DNA from: Micromonospora craniellae
Lineage (GTDB): Bacteria; Actinomycetota; Actinomycetes; Mycobacteriales; Micromonosporaceae
Length of the DNA: 64,000 nt
Assembly: GCF_014764405.1 (NCBI RefSeq)
Contig: NZ_CP061725.1
Coordinates: forward strand, 5,394,001-5,458,000
Reading direction: 5' to 3'
Part shown: piece by piece, positions 55,018 to 63,678 of the stretch
Layout: each line of letters opens with the position of its first letter
How positions within the stretch are numbered: position 1 is the stretch's first letter
Notes under the pieces: model-generated
Told to the model about the DNA's origin: nothing
The model's database searches: none
What the model saw: only the letters and a program-made list of their open reading frames with translations
Program-made: the position numbers and the translations under genes

Positions 55018-56444
55018 CCGAGCAGATCGTCCAGCCCCTGACCCAGGAGGAGCAGCTCGCCGCCCTGGGCAACTACGAGTACGGCTGGGCCGACCCGGAC
55101 GTCGCCGGAGCGGTCGCCCAGCGTGGCCTCAGCGAGGCGGTGGTGCGGGACATCTCGGCCAAGAAGAACGAGCCCGCGTGGATGCTCGACCTGCGGCTCA
55201 AGGGCCTGCGGCTGTTCGGCCGCAAGCCGATGCCGGCCTGGGGCGCCGACCTCACCGGGATCGACTTCGACAACATCAAGTACTTCGTGCGTTCCACCGA
55301 GAAGCAGGCCGCGAGCTGGGAGGACCTGCCGGAGGACATCAAGAACACCTACGACAAGCTGGGCATCCCGGAGGCGGAGAAGCAGCGCCTCGTCGCCGGT
55401 GTGGCCGCCCAGTACGAGTCCGAGGTGGTCTACCACAAGATCCGCGAGGACCTGGAGGAGCAGGGTGTCCTCTTCCTGGACACCGACACCGCCCTCAAGG
55501 AGCACGAGGACGTCTTCAAGGAGTACTTCGGCACGGTGATCCCGGTCGGCGACAACAAGTTCGCCGCCCTGAACACCTCCGTCTGGTCCGGCGGCTCGTT
55601 CATCTACGTGCCGAAGGGCGTGCACGTGGAGATCCCGCTGCAGGCGTACTTCCGGATCAACACCGAGAACATGGGCCAGTTCGAGCGGACGCTGATCATC
55701 GTCGACGAGGGCGCGTACGTGCACTACGTCGAGGGCTGCACCGCGCCCATCTACTCCTCGGACTCGCTGCACAGCGCCGTGGTGGAGATCATCGTCAAGA
55801 AGAACGCGCGGTGCCGCTACACGACCATCCAGAACTGGTCGAACAACGTCTACAACCTGGTCACCAAGCGCGCGGTCTGCCACGAGGGCGCGACCATGGA
55901 GTGGATCGACGGCAACATCGGCTCCAAGGTGACCATGAAGTACCCGGCGGTCTACATGACCGGCGAGCACGCCAAGGGCGAGGTGCTCTCGGTGGCCATG
56001 GCCGGCGAGGGCCAGCACCAGGACGCCGGTGCCAAGATGGTGCACGCCGCGCCGCACACCAGCAGCACGATCGTGTCGAAGTCGATCGCCCGGGGCGGCG
56101 GCCGGACCTCGTACCGGGGTCTGGTGCAGGTCCTGGAGGGCTCGCACAGCAGCGCCAGCACGGTCAAGTGCGACGCCCTGCTGGTGGACACCATCTCCCG
56201 CTCGGACACCTACCCGTACGTCGACATCCGCGAGGACGACGTGTCGATGGGGCACGAGGCGACCGTCTCCAAGGTCAGCGAGGACCAGCTCTTCTACCTG
56301 ATGAGCCGGGGTCTGAGCGAGGACGAGGCGATGGCGATGATCGTGCGTGGCTTCATCGAGCCGATCGCCAAGGAACTGCCGATGGAGTACGCCCTGGAGC
56401 TCAACCGCCTGATCGAGCTGCAGATGGAGGGCGCGGTCGGCTGA
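55014..56444 (+). CDS. sufB: Fe-S cluster assembly scaffold SufB
   Basis: SufB is the scaffold subunit of the SufBC2D complex on which clusters are built. The 476-residue protein has the typical N-terminal helices, NTSVWSGGSFIYVPKGVHVE, the beta-helix core (VEGCTAPIYSSDSLHSAVVE, with a Cys in EGCTAP), TMKYPAVYMTGEHAKGE, and the C-terminal SRSDTYPYVDIREDDVSMGHEATVSKV with the conserved LFYLMSRG. Translation is coupled to sufR by ATGA. sufD follows after 82 bp. Confidence 0.97.
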   Translation: MTEQIVQPLTQEEQLAALGNYEYGWADPDVAGAVAQRGLSEAVVRDISAKKNEPAWMLDLRLKGLRLFGRKPMPAWGADLTGIDFDNIKYFVRSTEKQAASWEDLPEDIKNTYDKLGIPEAEKQRLVAGVAAQYESEVVYHKIREDLEEQGVLFLDTDTALKEHEDVFKEYFGTVIPVGDNKFAALNTSVWSGGSFIYVPKGVHVEIPLQAYFRINTENMGQFERTLIIVDEGAYVHYVEGCTAPIYSSDSLHSAVVEIIVKKNARCRYTTIQNWSNNVYNLVTKRAVCHEGATMEWIDGNIGSKVTMKYPAVYMTGEHAKGEVLSVAMAGEGQHQDAGAKMVHAAPHTSSTIVSKSIARGGGRTSYRGLVQVLEGSHSSASTVKCDALLVDTISRSDTYPYVDIREDDVSMGHEATVSKVSEDQLFYLMSRGLSEDEAMAMIVRGFIEPIAKELPMEYALELNRLIELQMEGAVG

Positions 56445-56526
56445 CCCGCCCACCGGCGGGCCGGCCCGCGTCGGCCCGCCACCTTCGCACCACAGACCGT
56501 CGTCGTGAGAACAGACCAAGGACGAG

Positions 56527-57669
56527 ATGACTACCCAGGCTTCCGCACCGCCGAGCACCAAGTCGCAGGCGCTGCGCTCGTACGACGTCGCCGACTTCCC
56601 GGCCCTGACCGGCCTGGAGGAGGAGTGGCGCTTCACCCCGCTCAAGCGGCTGCGCGGGCTGGTCGGTGACGACCGTACCGCGACCGGCACGGTCCGGCAC
56701 GAGTACGCCGACCTGCCCGAGGGCGTGACGGTGGAACGGATCGACCGGGACGACCAGCGGGTCGGCAGCGTGCTCACCCCGTTCGACCGGGTCAGCGCGC
56801 TGGCGTACGGCGGTGCCGGGCAGGCGCTGCTGGTGCGGGTCGCCCGGGAGGCCGTGCCGGCCGATCCGGTGACCGTACGGGTGGTCGGCGAGAGCGCCGA
56901 CGGGCTGGCTTTCGGGCACACCGTCGTGCAGGTGGAGCGCTTCGCCGAGGCGACCCTGGTGCTGGAGCACGTCGGTTCGGCGACGCTGGCCGACAACGTC
57001 GAGGTGACCGTCGCCGACGGCGCGAAGCTCATCCTGGTCACCGTCGCCGACTGGGCCGACGACGCGGTGCAGGCGCAGCACCTCAAGGTGAAGCTGGGCC
57101 GGGACGCGCGGGTGCTGCACGTCCAGGTGACCCTCGGCGGCGACCTGGTGCGCCAGTACACCACCGTCGAGTACACCGACCGGGGCGGCGAGGCCGAGTT
57201 GTACGGCGTCTACTTCGCCGACTCCGGCCAGCACCAGGAGCACCGCCAACTGGTCGACCACACCGTGCCGGACTGCCGCAGCTACGTGGGTTACCGGGGC
57301 GCGTTGCAGGGCGAGAGCGCCCGGACGGTCTGGGTCGGTGACGTGCTGATCCGCGCCGAGGCGACCGGCACCGACACGTACGAGATCAACCGGAACCTGC
57401 TGCTGACCGACGGCGCCCGGGCCGACTCCGTGCCGAACCTGGAGATCGAGACTGGCGAGATCGCCGGTGCCGGGCACGCGAGCGCCACGGGCCGCTTCGA
57501 CGACGAGCAGTTGTTCTACCTGATGGCCCGGGGCATCCCGGAGGCCGAGGCCCGCCGGCTGGTGGTACGCGGCTTCTTCGCCGAGCTGCTCAACAAGATC
57601 CCGGTCGAGGAGTTGCGCGAGCGGCTCGGTGAGGCGATCGAGGCCCGCCTGACGAAGGCCGGCGCCTGA
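56527..57669 (+). CDS. sufD: Fe-S cluster assembly protein SufD
   Basis: SufD is the SufB paralogue of the SufBC2D complex, needed for iron acquisition. The 380-residue protein has EEWRFTPLKRLRGL, a degenerate beta-helix (VLEHVGSATLADNVEVTVAD), QHQEHRQLVDHTVPDCRSYV with the conserved His, NRNLLLTDGARADSVPNLEI and the shared FDDEQLFYLMARGIPEAEAR C-terminus. Its stop shares a base with the start of the Rieske ferredoxin-like gene (TGATG). Confidence 0.96.
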   Translation: MTTQASAPPSTKSQALRSYDVADFPALTGLEEEWRFTPLKRLRGLVGDDRTATGTVRHEYADLPEGVTVERIDRDDQRVGSVLTPFDRVSALAYGGAGQALLVRVAREAVPADPVTVRVVGESADGLAFGHTVVQVERFAEATLVLEHVGSATLADNVEVTVADGAKLILVTVADWADDAVQAQHLKVKLGRDARVLHVQVTLGGDLVRQYTTVEYTDRGGEAELYGVYFADSGQHQEHRQLVDHTVPDCRSYVGYRGALQGESARTVWVGDVLIRAEATGTDTYEINRNLLLTDGARADSVPNLEIETGEIAGAGHASATGRFDDEQLFYLMARGIPEAEARRLVVRGFFAELLNKIPVEELRERLGEAIEARLTKAGA

Positions 57670-57995
57670 TGATCCGTCTCTGCGCCGTCGAGGACGTGCC
57701 GAAGGGCACCGCGATCAGCGCGGACGTCGACGGCACCGCGATCGCGCTCGTGCACGCCGAGGACGACGTGTTCTACGCCGTGCACGACGAGTGCTCGCAC
57801 GCCGCCGTGGCTCTCTCCGAGGGGGAGGTGTCCGGCTGCACGCTGGAGTGCTGGCTGCACGGCTCCCGCTTCGACCTGCGTACCGGCGAGCCGAGCGGGC
57901 TGCCGGCGACCGAACCCGTACCCGTCTATCCCGTCGAAGTCCGCGACGGCGACATCTACGTCAGCCTGACGCCGAGTAATGGAGTGACCCGATAA
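57669..57995 (+). CDS. Rieske ferredoxin-like protein of the suf operon
   Basis: This 108-residue soluble Rieske [2Fe-2S] protein of the non-heme oxygenase ferredoxin type has ligands Cys42/His44 in ECSHAAVAL and Cys61/His64 in ECWLHGSRF, followed by the usual proline-loop region. It lies between sufD and sufC, overlapping both by one base, so it is translated with the scaffold. The same arrangement is known in many actinobacterial suf operons. A role as electron donor to cluster assembly is plausible but inferred. Confidence 0.92.
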   Translation: MIRLCAVEDVPKGTAISADVDGTAIALVHAEDDVFYAVHDECSHAAVALSEGEVSGCTLECWLHGSRFDLRTGEPSGLPATEPVPVYPVEVRDGDIYVSLTPSNGVTR

Positions 57996-58768
57996 TGAGC
58001 ACCCTGGAGATCCGTGACCTGCAGGTGTCGGTCAAGCTGCCCGAGGGTGAGCTCAAGCCGATCCTGGCCGGTGTCGACCTGACCGTGCGCTCCGGTGAGA
58101 CGCACGCGATCATGGGCCCGAACGGCTCCGGCAAGTCGACCCTGGCGTACTCGATCGCCGGTCACCCGAAGTACGAGATCACCGGCGGGTCGGTGACCCT
58201 CGACGGCGTCGACGTGCTGGAACTCTCCGTCGACGAGCGGGCCCGTGCCGGTCTGTTCCTCGCCATGCAGTATCCGGTCGAGGTGCCCGGCGTGTCGGTG
58301 GCGAACTTCCTGCGGACCGCCAAGACCGCGCTGGACGGCGAGGCGCCGAAGCTGCGTACCTGGGGCCGCGAGCTGCGCGGCGCCATGGAGCGCCTGCACA
58401 TGGACCCGGCCTTCGCCCAGCGCAACGTCAACGAGGGCTTCTCCGGCGGTGAGAAGAAGCGGCACGAGATCGTGCAGCTCGAACTGCTCAAGCCGAAGAT
58501 CGCCATTCTCGACGAGACCGATTCCGGCCTCGACGTGGACGCGCTGCGCGTGGTCAGCGAGGGCGTCAACCGGGTCCGGGACACCGGTCACACCGGCCTG
58601 CTGCTGATCACCCACTACACCCGCATCCTGCGCTACATCAAGCCCGACCACGTGCACGTCTTCGTGGCCGGCCGGATCGTCGAGGAGGGCGGCCCGGAGC
58701 TGGCCGACAAGCTTGAGGAAGAGGGCTACGAGCGGTACGTCGCCGGGGCCGGGTCGGCGCGGGCCTGA
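57995..58768 (+). CDS. sufC: Fe-S cluster assembly ATPase SufC
   Basis: SufC is the ABC-type ATPase of SufBC2D; its ATP hydrolysis drives conformational change of the scaffold. The 257-residue protein has Walker A GPNGSGKST (41-49), the Q-loop MQYPVEVPGVSV, the signature FSGGEKKRHEI and Walker B KIAILDETDSGLDVDAL. The switch His lies in LLITHYTRIL. It overlaps the Rieske gene by one base and sufS follows at 58770. Confidence 0.97.
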   Translation: MSTLEIRDLQVSVKLPEGELKPILAGVDLTVRSGETHAIMGPNGSGKSTLAYSIAGHPKYEITGGSVTLDGVDVLELSVDERARAGLFLAMQYPVEVPGVSVANFLRTAKTALDGEAPKLRTWGRELRGAMERLHMDPAFAQRNVNEGFSGGEKKRHEIVQLELLKPKIAILDETDSGLDVDALRVVSEGVNRVRDTGHTGLLLITHYTRILRYIKPDHVHVFVAGRIVEEGGPELADKLEEEGYERYVAGAGSARA

Positions 58769-58769
58769 C

Positions 58770-60074
58770 ATGTCCACCATCGCGATCCCGTCCGGGATGC
58801 CGCAGTACGACGACGTACCCGGTTACGACGTGGCGGCGGTACGCGCCGACTTCCCGATCCTCGATCGGGAGGTCAACGGGCATTCGCTGGTCTACCTGGA
58901 CAGCGCCAACACCTCGCACAAGCCGCGTCAGGTGCTCGCCGTGCTGGACGAGCACTACCGCCGGCACAACGCCAACGTGTCCCGGTCGGTGCACACCCTG
59001 GGCACCGAGGCTACCGAGGCGTACGAGGGGGCCCGGGCGAGGATCGCCGCGTTCGTCAATGCGCCGAGCGTGGACGAGGTGGTGTTCACCAAGAACTCCA
59101 CCGAGGCGATCAACATCGTCGCGTACGCCTTCTCCAACGCCTCGCTGCGCGCCGACGCCGACCCCCGGTTCCGGCTCGGGCCCGGTGACGAGGTGGTGAT
59201 CTCCGAGATGGAGCACCACTCGAACATCGTGCCGTGGCAGTTGCTCTGCGAACGGACCGGCGCGACGCTGCGCTGGTTCCCGGTCACCGACAACGGCCGG
59301 CTGGACGAGTCGGGGCTGGCGGACCTGGTCAACGAGCGGACGAAGATCGTCTCGCTGGTGCACATGTCCAACATCCTCGGCACGGTCAACGCCACCGCGC
59401 GGATCACCGCGCGCGTGCGTGAGGTGGGTGCGCTGCTGCTGCTGGACTGCTCGCAGTCGGTGCCGCACATGCCGATCGACGTGGTCGACCTGGACGCCGA
59501 CTTCATCGTCTTCACCGGGCACAAGATGTGCGGCCCGACCGGCATCGGGGCGCTCTGGGGCCGTGCCGAGCTGCTGGCGGCGATGCCGCCGGTCTTCGGC
59601 GGCGGTTCGATGATCGAGACGGTGGCGTTGGGCGGCTCGACGTACGCGCCCCCGCCGGCCCGGTTCGAGGCGGGCACCCCGCCGATCGCCGAGGCGGTCG
59701 CGCTCGGTGCCGCGGTGGACTACCTGACCGGCCTCGGCATGCGGGCGGTCCAGTGGCACGAGAAGCAGCTCACCGCGTACGCGTTGGACGCCCTGGCCAC
59801 CGTGCCCGGCCTGCGGATCTTTGGCCCGGAGGTGCCGGTGGGCCGGGGCGGCACGATCTCGTTCGCCCTGGGCGACGTGCACCCGCACGACGTGGGGCAG
59901 GTGCTCGACTCCCTCGGCGTGCAGGTGCGGGTGGGTCACCACTGTGCCCGTCCGGTCTGCACGCGCTTCGGGGTGCCGGCCACGACGCGGGCCTCGTTCT
60001 ACCTCTACACCACCACCGAGGAGATCGACGCCCTGGTGGCGGGTCTGGAACAGGTGCGGAAGGTGTTCCGATGA
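58770..60074 (+). CDS. sufS: Cysteine desulfurase SufS
   Basis: This PLP-dependent group II desulfurase takes sulfur from cysteine for cluster assembly. The 434-residue protein has SEMEHHSNIVPWQ, the Schiff-base Lys252 in FTGHKMCGPTG, and the persulfide Cys392 in VGHHCARPVC, with RASFYLYTTTEEID at the end. It starts 2 nt after the sufC stop. The N-terminal extension of about 20 residues before VAAVRADFPIL is Pro/Tyr-rich and short. sufU follows after 39 bp. Confidence 0.96.
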   Translation: MSTIAIPSGMPQYDDVPGYDVAAVRADFPILDREVNGHSLVYLDSANTSHKPRQVLAVLDEHYRRHNANVSRSVHTLGTEATEAYEGARARIAAFVNAPSVDEVVFTKNSTEAINIVAYAFSNASLRADADPRFRLGPGDEVVISEMEHHSNIVPWQLLCERTGATLRWFPVTDNGRLDESGLADLVNERTKIVSLVHMSNILGTVNATARITARVREVGALLLLDCSQSVPHMPIDVVDLDADFIVFTGHKMCGPTGIGALWGRAELLAAMPPVFGGGSMIETVALGGSTYAPPPARFEAGTPPIAEAVALGAAVDYLTGLGMRAVQWHEKQLTAYALDALATVPGLRIFGPEVPVGRGGTISFALGDVHPHDVGQVLDSLGVQVRVGHHCARPVCTRFGVPATTRASFYLYTTTEEIDALVAGLEQVRKVFR

Positions 60075-60113
60075 GCCGGGCGACGTCCGGCGAGTCGACG
60101 GGAGGTCGGCCCG

Positions 60114-60590
60114 ATGCAGCTTGAGTCGCTCTACCAGGAGATCATCCTGGATCACTACAAGCACCCGCACGGCCGTGGCCTGCGGGACGCCGCGGACCTG
60201 GCGGCGCAGGTCGGCGAGGCGCACCACGTCAACCCGACCTGCGGCGACGAGGTGACCGTCCGGGTGGCGACCGACGGCATCGTGCTGCACGACGTGTCGT
60301 ACGACGGTATGGGCTGCTCGATCAGCCAGGCGTCGGCGAGCGTGCTGCACGAGCTGCTGACCGGCCGCGACGCGGCAGCGGCGTTCGAGGTGCACGAGGC
60401 GTTCGTGGCGTTGGTGTCCGGCCGTGGCCAGGTCACGGCGGACGAGGAGATGCTCGGCGACGGGGTGGCGTTCGAGGGTGTCGCCCGCTATCCCGCCCGG
60501 GTCAAGTGCGCGCTGTTGCCGTGGATGGCGTTCAAGGACGCCGCGGCACGCGCCGGTGTGGGCGCGAGCCCGACGGAGGTGAAGGCATGA
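60114..60590 (+). CDS. sufU: Zinc-dependent sulfurtransferase SufU
   Basis: SufU accepts sulfur from SufS and passes it to SufBCD. The 158-residue protein has the zinc ligands Cys43 and Asp45 (NPTCGDE), Cys68 (GMGCSIS) and Cys132 (RVKCALLPW), the IscU-like fold and the SufU-specific insertion (about 85-120). The ATG at 60114 is preceded by GGGAGGTCGG. Its stop overlaps the following start as ATGA. Confidence 0.95.
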   Translation: MQLESLYQEIILDHYKHPHGRGLRDAADLAAQVGEAHHVNPTCGDEVTVRVATDGIVLHDVSYDGMGCSISQASASVLHELLTGRDAAAAFEVHEAFVALVSGRGQVTADEEMLGDGVAFEGVARYPARVKCALLPWMAFKDAAARAGVGASPTEVKA

Positions 60591-60991
60591 CCGAGGAAAC
60601 CAGTACGCCGGAGAACGGGGCCGTGGCCACCGAGGGTGCCTCGCCGGTCGCGTCGACCGGCGGCAGGGCCGCCGCCGCCGCCGACATCGAGGAGGCGATG
60701 AAGGACGTCGTCGACCCGGAGTTGGGCATCAACGTGGTCGACCTGGGTCTGGTGTACGGCGTCCACGTCGACGACGACAACGTCGCGACCCTGGACATGA
60801 CGTTGACCTCGGCGGCCTGCCCGCTCACCGACGTGATCGAGGACCAGACCCGCCAGGCGCTGACCACGGGTCCGGGTGGCGGCCTGGTCGACGACATCCG
60901 GATCAACTGGGTCTGGCTGCCCCCGTGGGGGCCGGACAAGATCACCGACGAGGGGCGCGACCAGCTCCGCTCGCTCGGCTTCAACGTCTGA
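60587..60991 (+). CDS. MIP18/DUF59 family Fe-S assembly protein (SufT-like)
   Basis: The 134-residue protein has a low-complexity N-terminus (about 35 residues of Glu/Thr/Ala/Gly) and a MIP18 domain: IEEAMKDVVDPELGINVVDL, GLVYGVHVDDDNVATLDMTL, TSAACPLTDVIEDQ with the conserved Cys, and IRINWVWLPPWGPDKITDEG. Members act in Fe-S cluster maturation or transfer, as SufT does. It is the last gene of the suf operon, coupled to sufU by ATGA and followed by a strong stem-loop. Confidence 0.92.
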   Translation: MTEETSTPENGAVATEGASPVASTGGRAAAAADIEEAMKDVVDPELGINVVDLGLVYGVHVDDDNVATLDMTLTSAACPLTDVIEDQTRQALTTGPGGGLVDDIRINWVWLPPWGPDKITDEGRDQLRSLGFNV

Positions 60992-61000
60992 CCTGACGAA

Positions 61001-61044
61001 ACGGCGCCCGGAGCCCGGTCGATGGCCGGAACTCCGGGCGCCGT
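61001..61044 (+). terminator. Terminator stem-loop of the suf operon
   Basis: Perfect 13-bp arms ACGGCGCCCGGAG/CTCCGGGCGCCGT (61001-61013 and 61032-61044) with an 18-nt loop lie 9 bp after the last suf stop. Confidence 0.7.
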
Positions 61045-61236
61045 CGTGTGCGCTGCGGCGTGGAGCGCGACCGGCAACAGGACCGGCGGGACTGGGGCGA
61101 ACCCGGCACGGTCGATGAATGCCGTCCAGATGACGCGTGAGCTCTGCCACTCGTCGGAATATCCGCAGGTCGGAGCCGTATTGTCGCGAAGGTGATCCCG
61201 ATTGCCTAGATAGGAAATCCGGCGACAGGAGGACTC

Positions 61237-62112
61237 ATGGCCAGCACCCTCGACCTGCCCACCCCGCTCGTGTCCACCGAGTGGCTCGCCCAGCACCTCG
61301 ACCACCCGAACCTGCGGATCCTCGACGCGACCGTGCACCTGGCCCCGCCGAACGAGGCCGGCCAGGACTGGTCCCAGACCTCCGGTCGCCCCGACTACCT
61401 GACCGCGCACATCCCGTCGGCGGCGTTCGCCGACATCATCGACGACCTCTCCGAGCCGGACGGCGGCTGGTTCACCCGGCCCTCTCCGGAGCGCTTCGCT
61501 GCGGCGGCCGGCCGACTGGGCATCGGCCCGGACACGGCGGTCGTGGTCTACGCGGCCAACGTCTTCTGGGCCACCCGGGTGTGGTGGCTGCTGCTCGCGA
61601 ACGGCTTCGACAACGTGGCCGTCCTCGACGGCGGATTCGGCAAGTGGACCGCTGAGGGCCGGCCGACCCGGACCGGCGAGGAGAACTACCCGCCCGCGCA
61701 GTTCGTCGGTACGCCCCGCCCGGGGCTGTTCGCCGATCTCGACGAGGTCAAGCAGGTGGTGGAGAACGTCAGCGGCGCCTGCTTGATCAACTCGCTGTCG
61801 CCGGAGGAGCACCACGCCACCGAGACGATCAACTACGCCCGCCCGGGCCGGATACCGGGCAGCCGCAACGTCTTCGTCGCCGCGCTGCTCGACCCGACCG
61901 ACGGGACCTTCCGGCCGGTGCCGGAACTGCGGGAGATCTTCCAGGAGGTGCAGGCCCAGCCAGGTCGGAAGGTCACCTACTGCGGTGGCGGCATCGCGGC
62001 CACCGGCGACGCCCTGGCACTCCGTCTGATCGGGGAGACCGACGTGGCCGTGTACGACGGCTCGCTGCGCGAGTGGACCAGCGACCCGTCGCTGCCCGTC
62101 GAGGTCGGCTGA
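61237..62112 (+). CDS. Sulfurtransferase with two rhodanese domains
   Basis: The 291-residue protein is of the thiosulfate/3-mercaptopyruvate sulfurtransferase type. The N-terminal rhodanese domain (about 10-140) is inactive and structural (HIPSAAFADI, VLDGGFGKW). The C-terminal domain (about 165-288) has RIPGSRNVFVAALL and the catalytic Cys249 in VTYCGGGIAAT. AGGAGG lies 5 nt before the ATG. It is separated from suf by a terminator, so it is an independent unit, though sulfur supply to neighbouring pathways is conceivable. The active-site loop CGGGIA differs from CGSGVT of classical mercaptopyruvate enzymes, so the donor is uncertain. Confidence 0.92.
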   Translation: MASTLDLPTPLVSTEWLAQHLDHPNLRILDATVHLAPPNEAGQDWSQTSGRPDYLTAHIPSAAFADIIDDLSEPDGGWFTRPSPERFAAAAGRLGIGPDTAVVVYAANVFWATRVWWLLLANGFDNVAVLDGGFGKWTAEGRPTRTGEENYPPAQFVGTPRPGLFADLDEVKQVVENVSGACLINSLSPEEHHATETINYARPGRIPGSRNVFVAALLDPTDGTFRPVPELREIFQEVQAQPGRKVTYCGGGIAATGDALALRLIGETDVAVYDGSLREWTSDPSLPVEVG

Positions 62113-62132
62113 GCGCGCCGCGCCGCCCGTAC

Positions 62133-62175
62133 GCCTTCCGGCCCGCCACGCTTTCGCGCTGGCGGGCCGGAAGGC
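62133..62175. terminator. Bidirectional stem-loop terminator
   Basis: Perfect 16-bp arms GCCTTCCGGCCCGCCA/TGGCGGGCCGGAAGGC with an 11-nt loop lie between the convergent rhodanese and mannitol dehydrogenase-family stops. Confidence 0.7.
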
Positions 62176-62193
62176 TGTGTGGCGCCGAGATGC

Positions 62194-63678
62194 TCAGCGG
62201 GACGGTGCCGCCACGATCTGCCGGAGGGCGGCCCGGACGCCGCCGGTCCGGATCAGTCGCAGGGCCTCGACGTAGGCCTCGACGAACCGGGGGGACTCCG
62301 CGAGGGTGCCGAACAGCGACCGGTCCTCGATGAAGGCGGTCGGAGCGTCCCCGTTGCGCCGTGCGGCAGCCATCAGGCTGTCCCGGCGCGGATCCACCAC
62401 GTCGATCGGCCGGCCCTGCTCGTCGGTGCCCTCGGCGTACCGGGCCCAGGCCGCCACGACGGCGGCGCAGACGCCCACCGGCCCGCCGTCGGCGAGCTGT
62501 GCGGTCACCACGGGCAGCAGGAACTTCGGGATCCGGTCCGAGGTGTCGGCGCAGATCCGGGTCAACGGGTCCTGGATCTCCGGGTTGGCGAAGCGCGCGA
62601 CGACGGTGCGGCCGTACGCCCGGAAGGCGACCCCGGCGATGGGCTTGAGCGTCGGTACCGCCTCCTCGTCGACGTAGCGCAGCAGCAGCGCCTGGACGTC
62701 CGGGTCGGTGATGGCCTCGTGCACGTACCGGTGCCCCAGCAGGAAACCGAAGTAGCAGAGCGCCTGGTGCGTGCCGTTGGCAAGGCGCAGCTTCATCAGC
62801 TCGTACGGCTCGACGTCCCCGACGATGTCCACGCCGACGTCCTCCAGCGGCGGGCGGCCGGCGACGAACGCGTCCTCCAGCACCCACTGGTGGAACGGCT
62901 CGGCGGTCACCGGCCACCGGTCCCGGTAGCCGAAGGTCCGCTCCAGGTACGCCCGGTCGGCGTCCACCGTCGCCGGTGTCACCCGGTCGACCATCGAGTT
63001 CGGGAAGGACACCTCCTGCTCCATCCACCGGGCCAGCTCGGGGTCCTTCATCCCGGCGAAGCCCAGGAACGCGGCGCGGGACACCGTGCCGTTCTCCTGG
63101 ATGTTGTCGCAGGACATGACGGTTAACCCGCCCAGGCCACGGTCACGTCGCAGACGCATCGCCTGGAGCACCAACCCGAACGGCGTCGTGTTCGGCACGT
63201 CGGCGTCCAGGTCTGCCCGGATCGGGGCGGAATCGCCGGTGAACTCGCCCGTCACCTGGTCGATCCCGTATCCACCCTCGGTAATGGTCAGCGACACCAC
63301 ACGGGTGGCCGCGTCGGCGATGCGCTCCACGACGCCGGTCGGGTCCTGCGGGGAGTACCCGGCGCTGAGCAGCGAGCCGATCACCCGGTTGCGTCGGCTG
63401 CCGTCCGGCTCCTTCACCGTCAGCGTGTAGAGATGGTCCTGCGCGGCGAGTCGGTTGCGGGTGCCCTCGTCGGCGGGCCGTACGCCCACGCCGTGCACCG
63501 CCCAGTCCATGCTCTGCCCCCGGCGCATGAGTTCGTCGAGATACATCGCCTGGTGCGAGCGGTGAAAGTGCCCGACTCCGAAGTGCACGATCCCGCCGCG
63601 CAGAGCCGTACGGTCGTACCGGGGCGCGTCGACCTCGCTGGGCAGCGAGGTCAGGCTCGCGTTGCTCAGTTCCCTCAT
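62194..63678 (-). CDS. Mannitol dehydrogenase family oxidoreductase
   Basis: This 494-residue NAD-dependent polyol/uronate dehydrogenase of the long-chain mannitol dehydrogenase family has the N-terminal IVHFGVGHFHRSHQAMYLDE, VMSCDNIQENGTVSRAAFLG, the family signature FPNSMVDRVTPATVD and the catalytic region KLRLANGTHQALCYFGFL. Substrates in the family include mannitol, arabinitol, fructuronate and tagaturonate; the sequence alone does not decide. The ATG at 63678 overlaps the stop of the upstream PfkB kinase (ATGA). This suggests a sugar-alcohol route in which the polyol is oxidised to a ketose and then phosphorylated. Confidence 0.92.
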   Translation of the reverse strand: MRELSNASLTSLPSEVDAPRYDRTALRGGIVHFGVGHFHRSHQAMYLDELMRRGQSMDWAVHGVGVRPADEGTRNRLAAQDHLYTLTVKEPDGSRRNRVIGSLLSAGYSPQDPTGVVERIADAATRVVSLTITEGGYGIDQVTGEFTGDSAPIRADLDADVPNTTPFGLVLQAMRLRRDRGLGGLTVMSCDNIQENGTVSRAAFLGFAGMKDPELARWMEQEVSFPNSMVDRVTPATVDADRAYLERTFGYRDRWPVTAEPFHQWVLEDAFVAGRPPLEDVGVDIVGDVEPYELMKLRLANGTHQALCYFGFLLGHRYVHEAITDPDVQALLLRYVDEEAVPTLKPIAGVAFRAYGRTVVARFANPEIQDPLTRICADTSDRIPKFLLPVVTAQLADGGPVGVCAAVVAAWARYAEGTDEQGRPIDVVDPRRDSLMAAARRNGDAPTAFIEDRSLFGTLAESPRFVEAYVEALRLIRTGGVRAALRQIVAAPSR

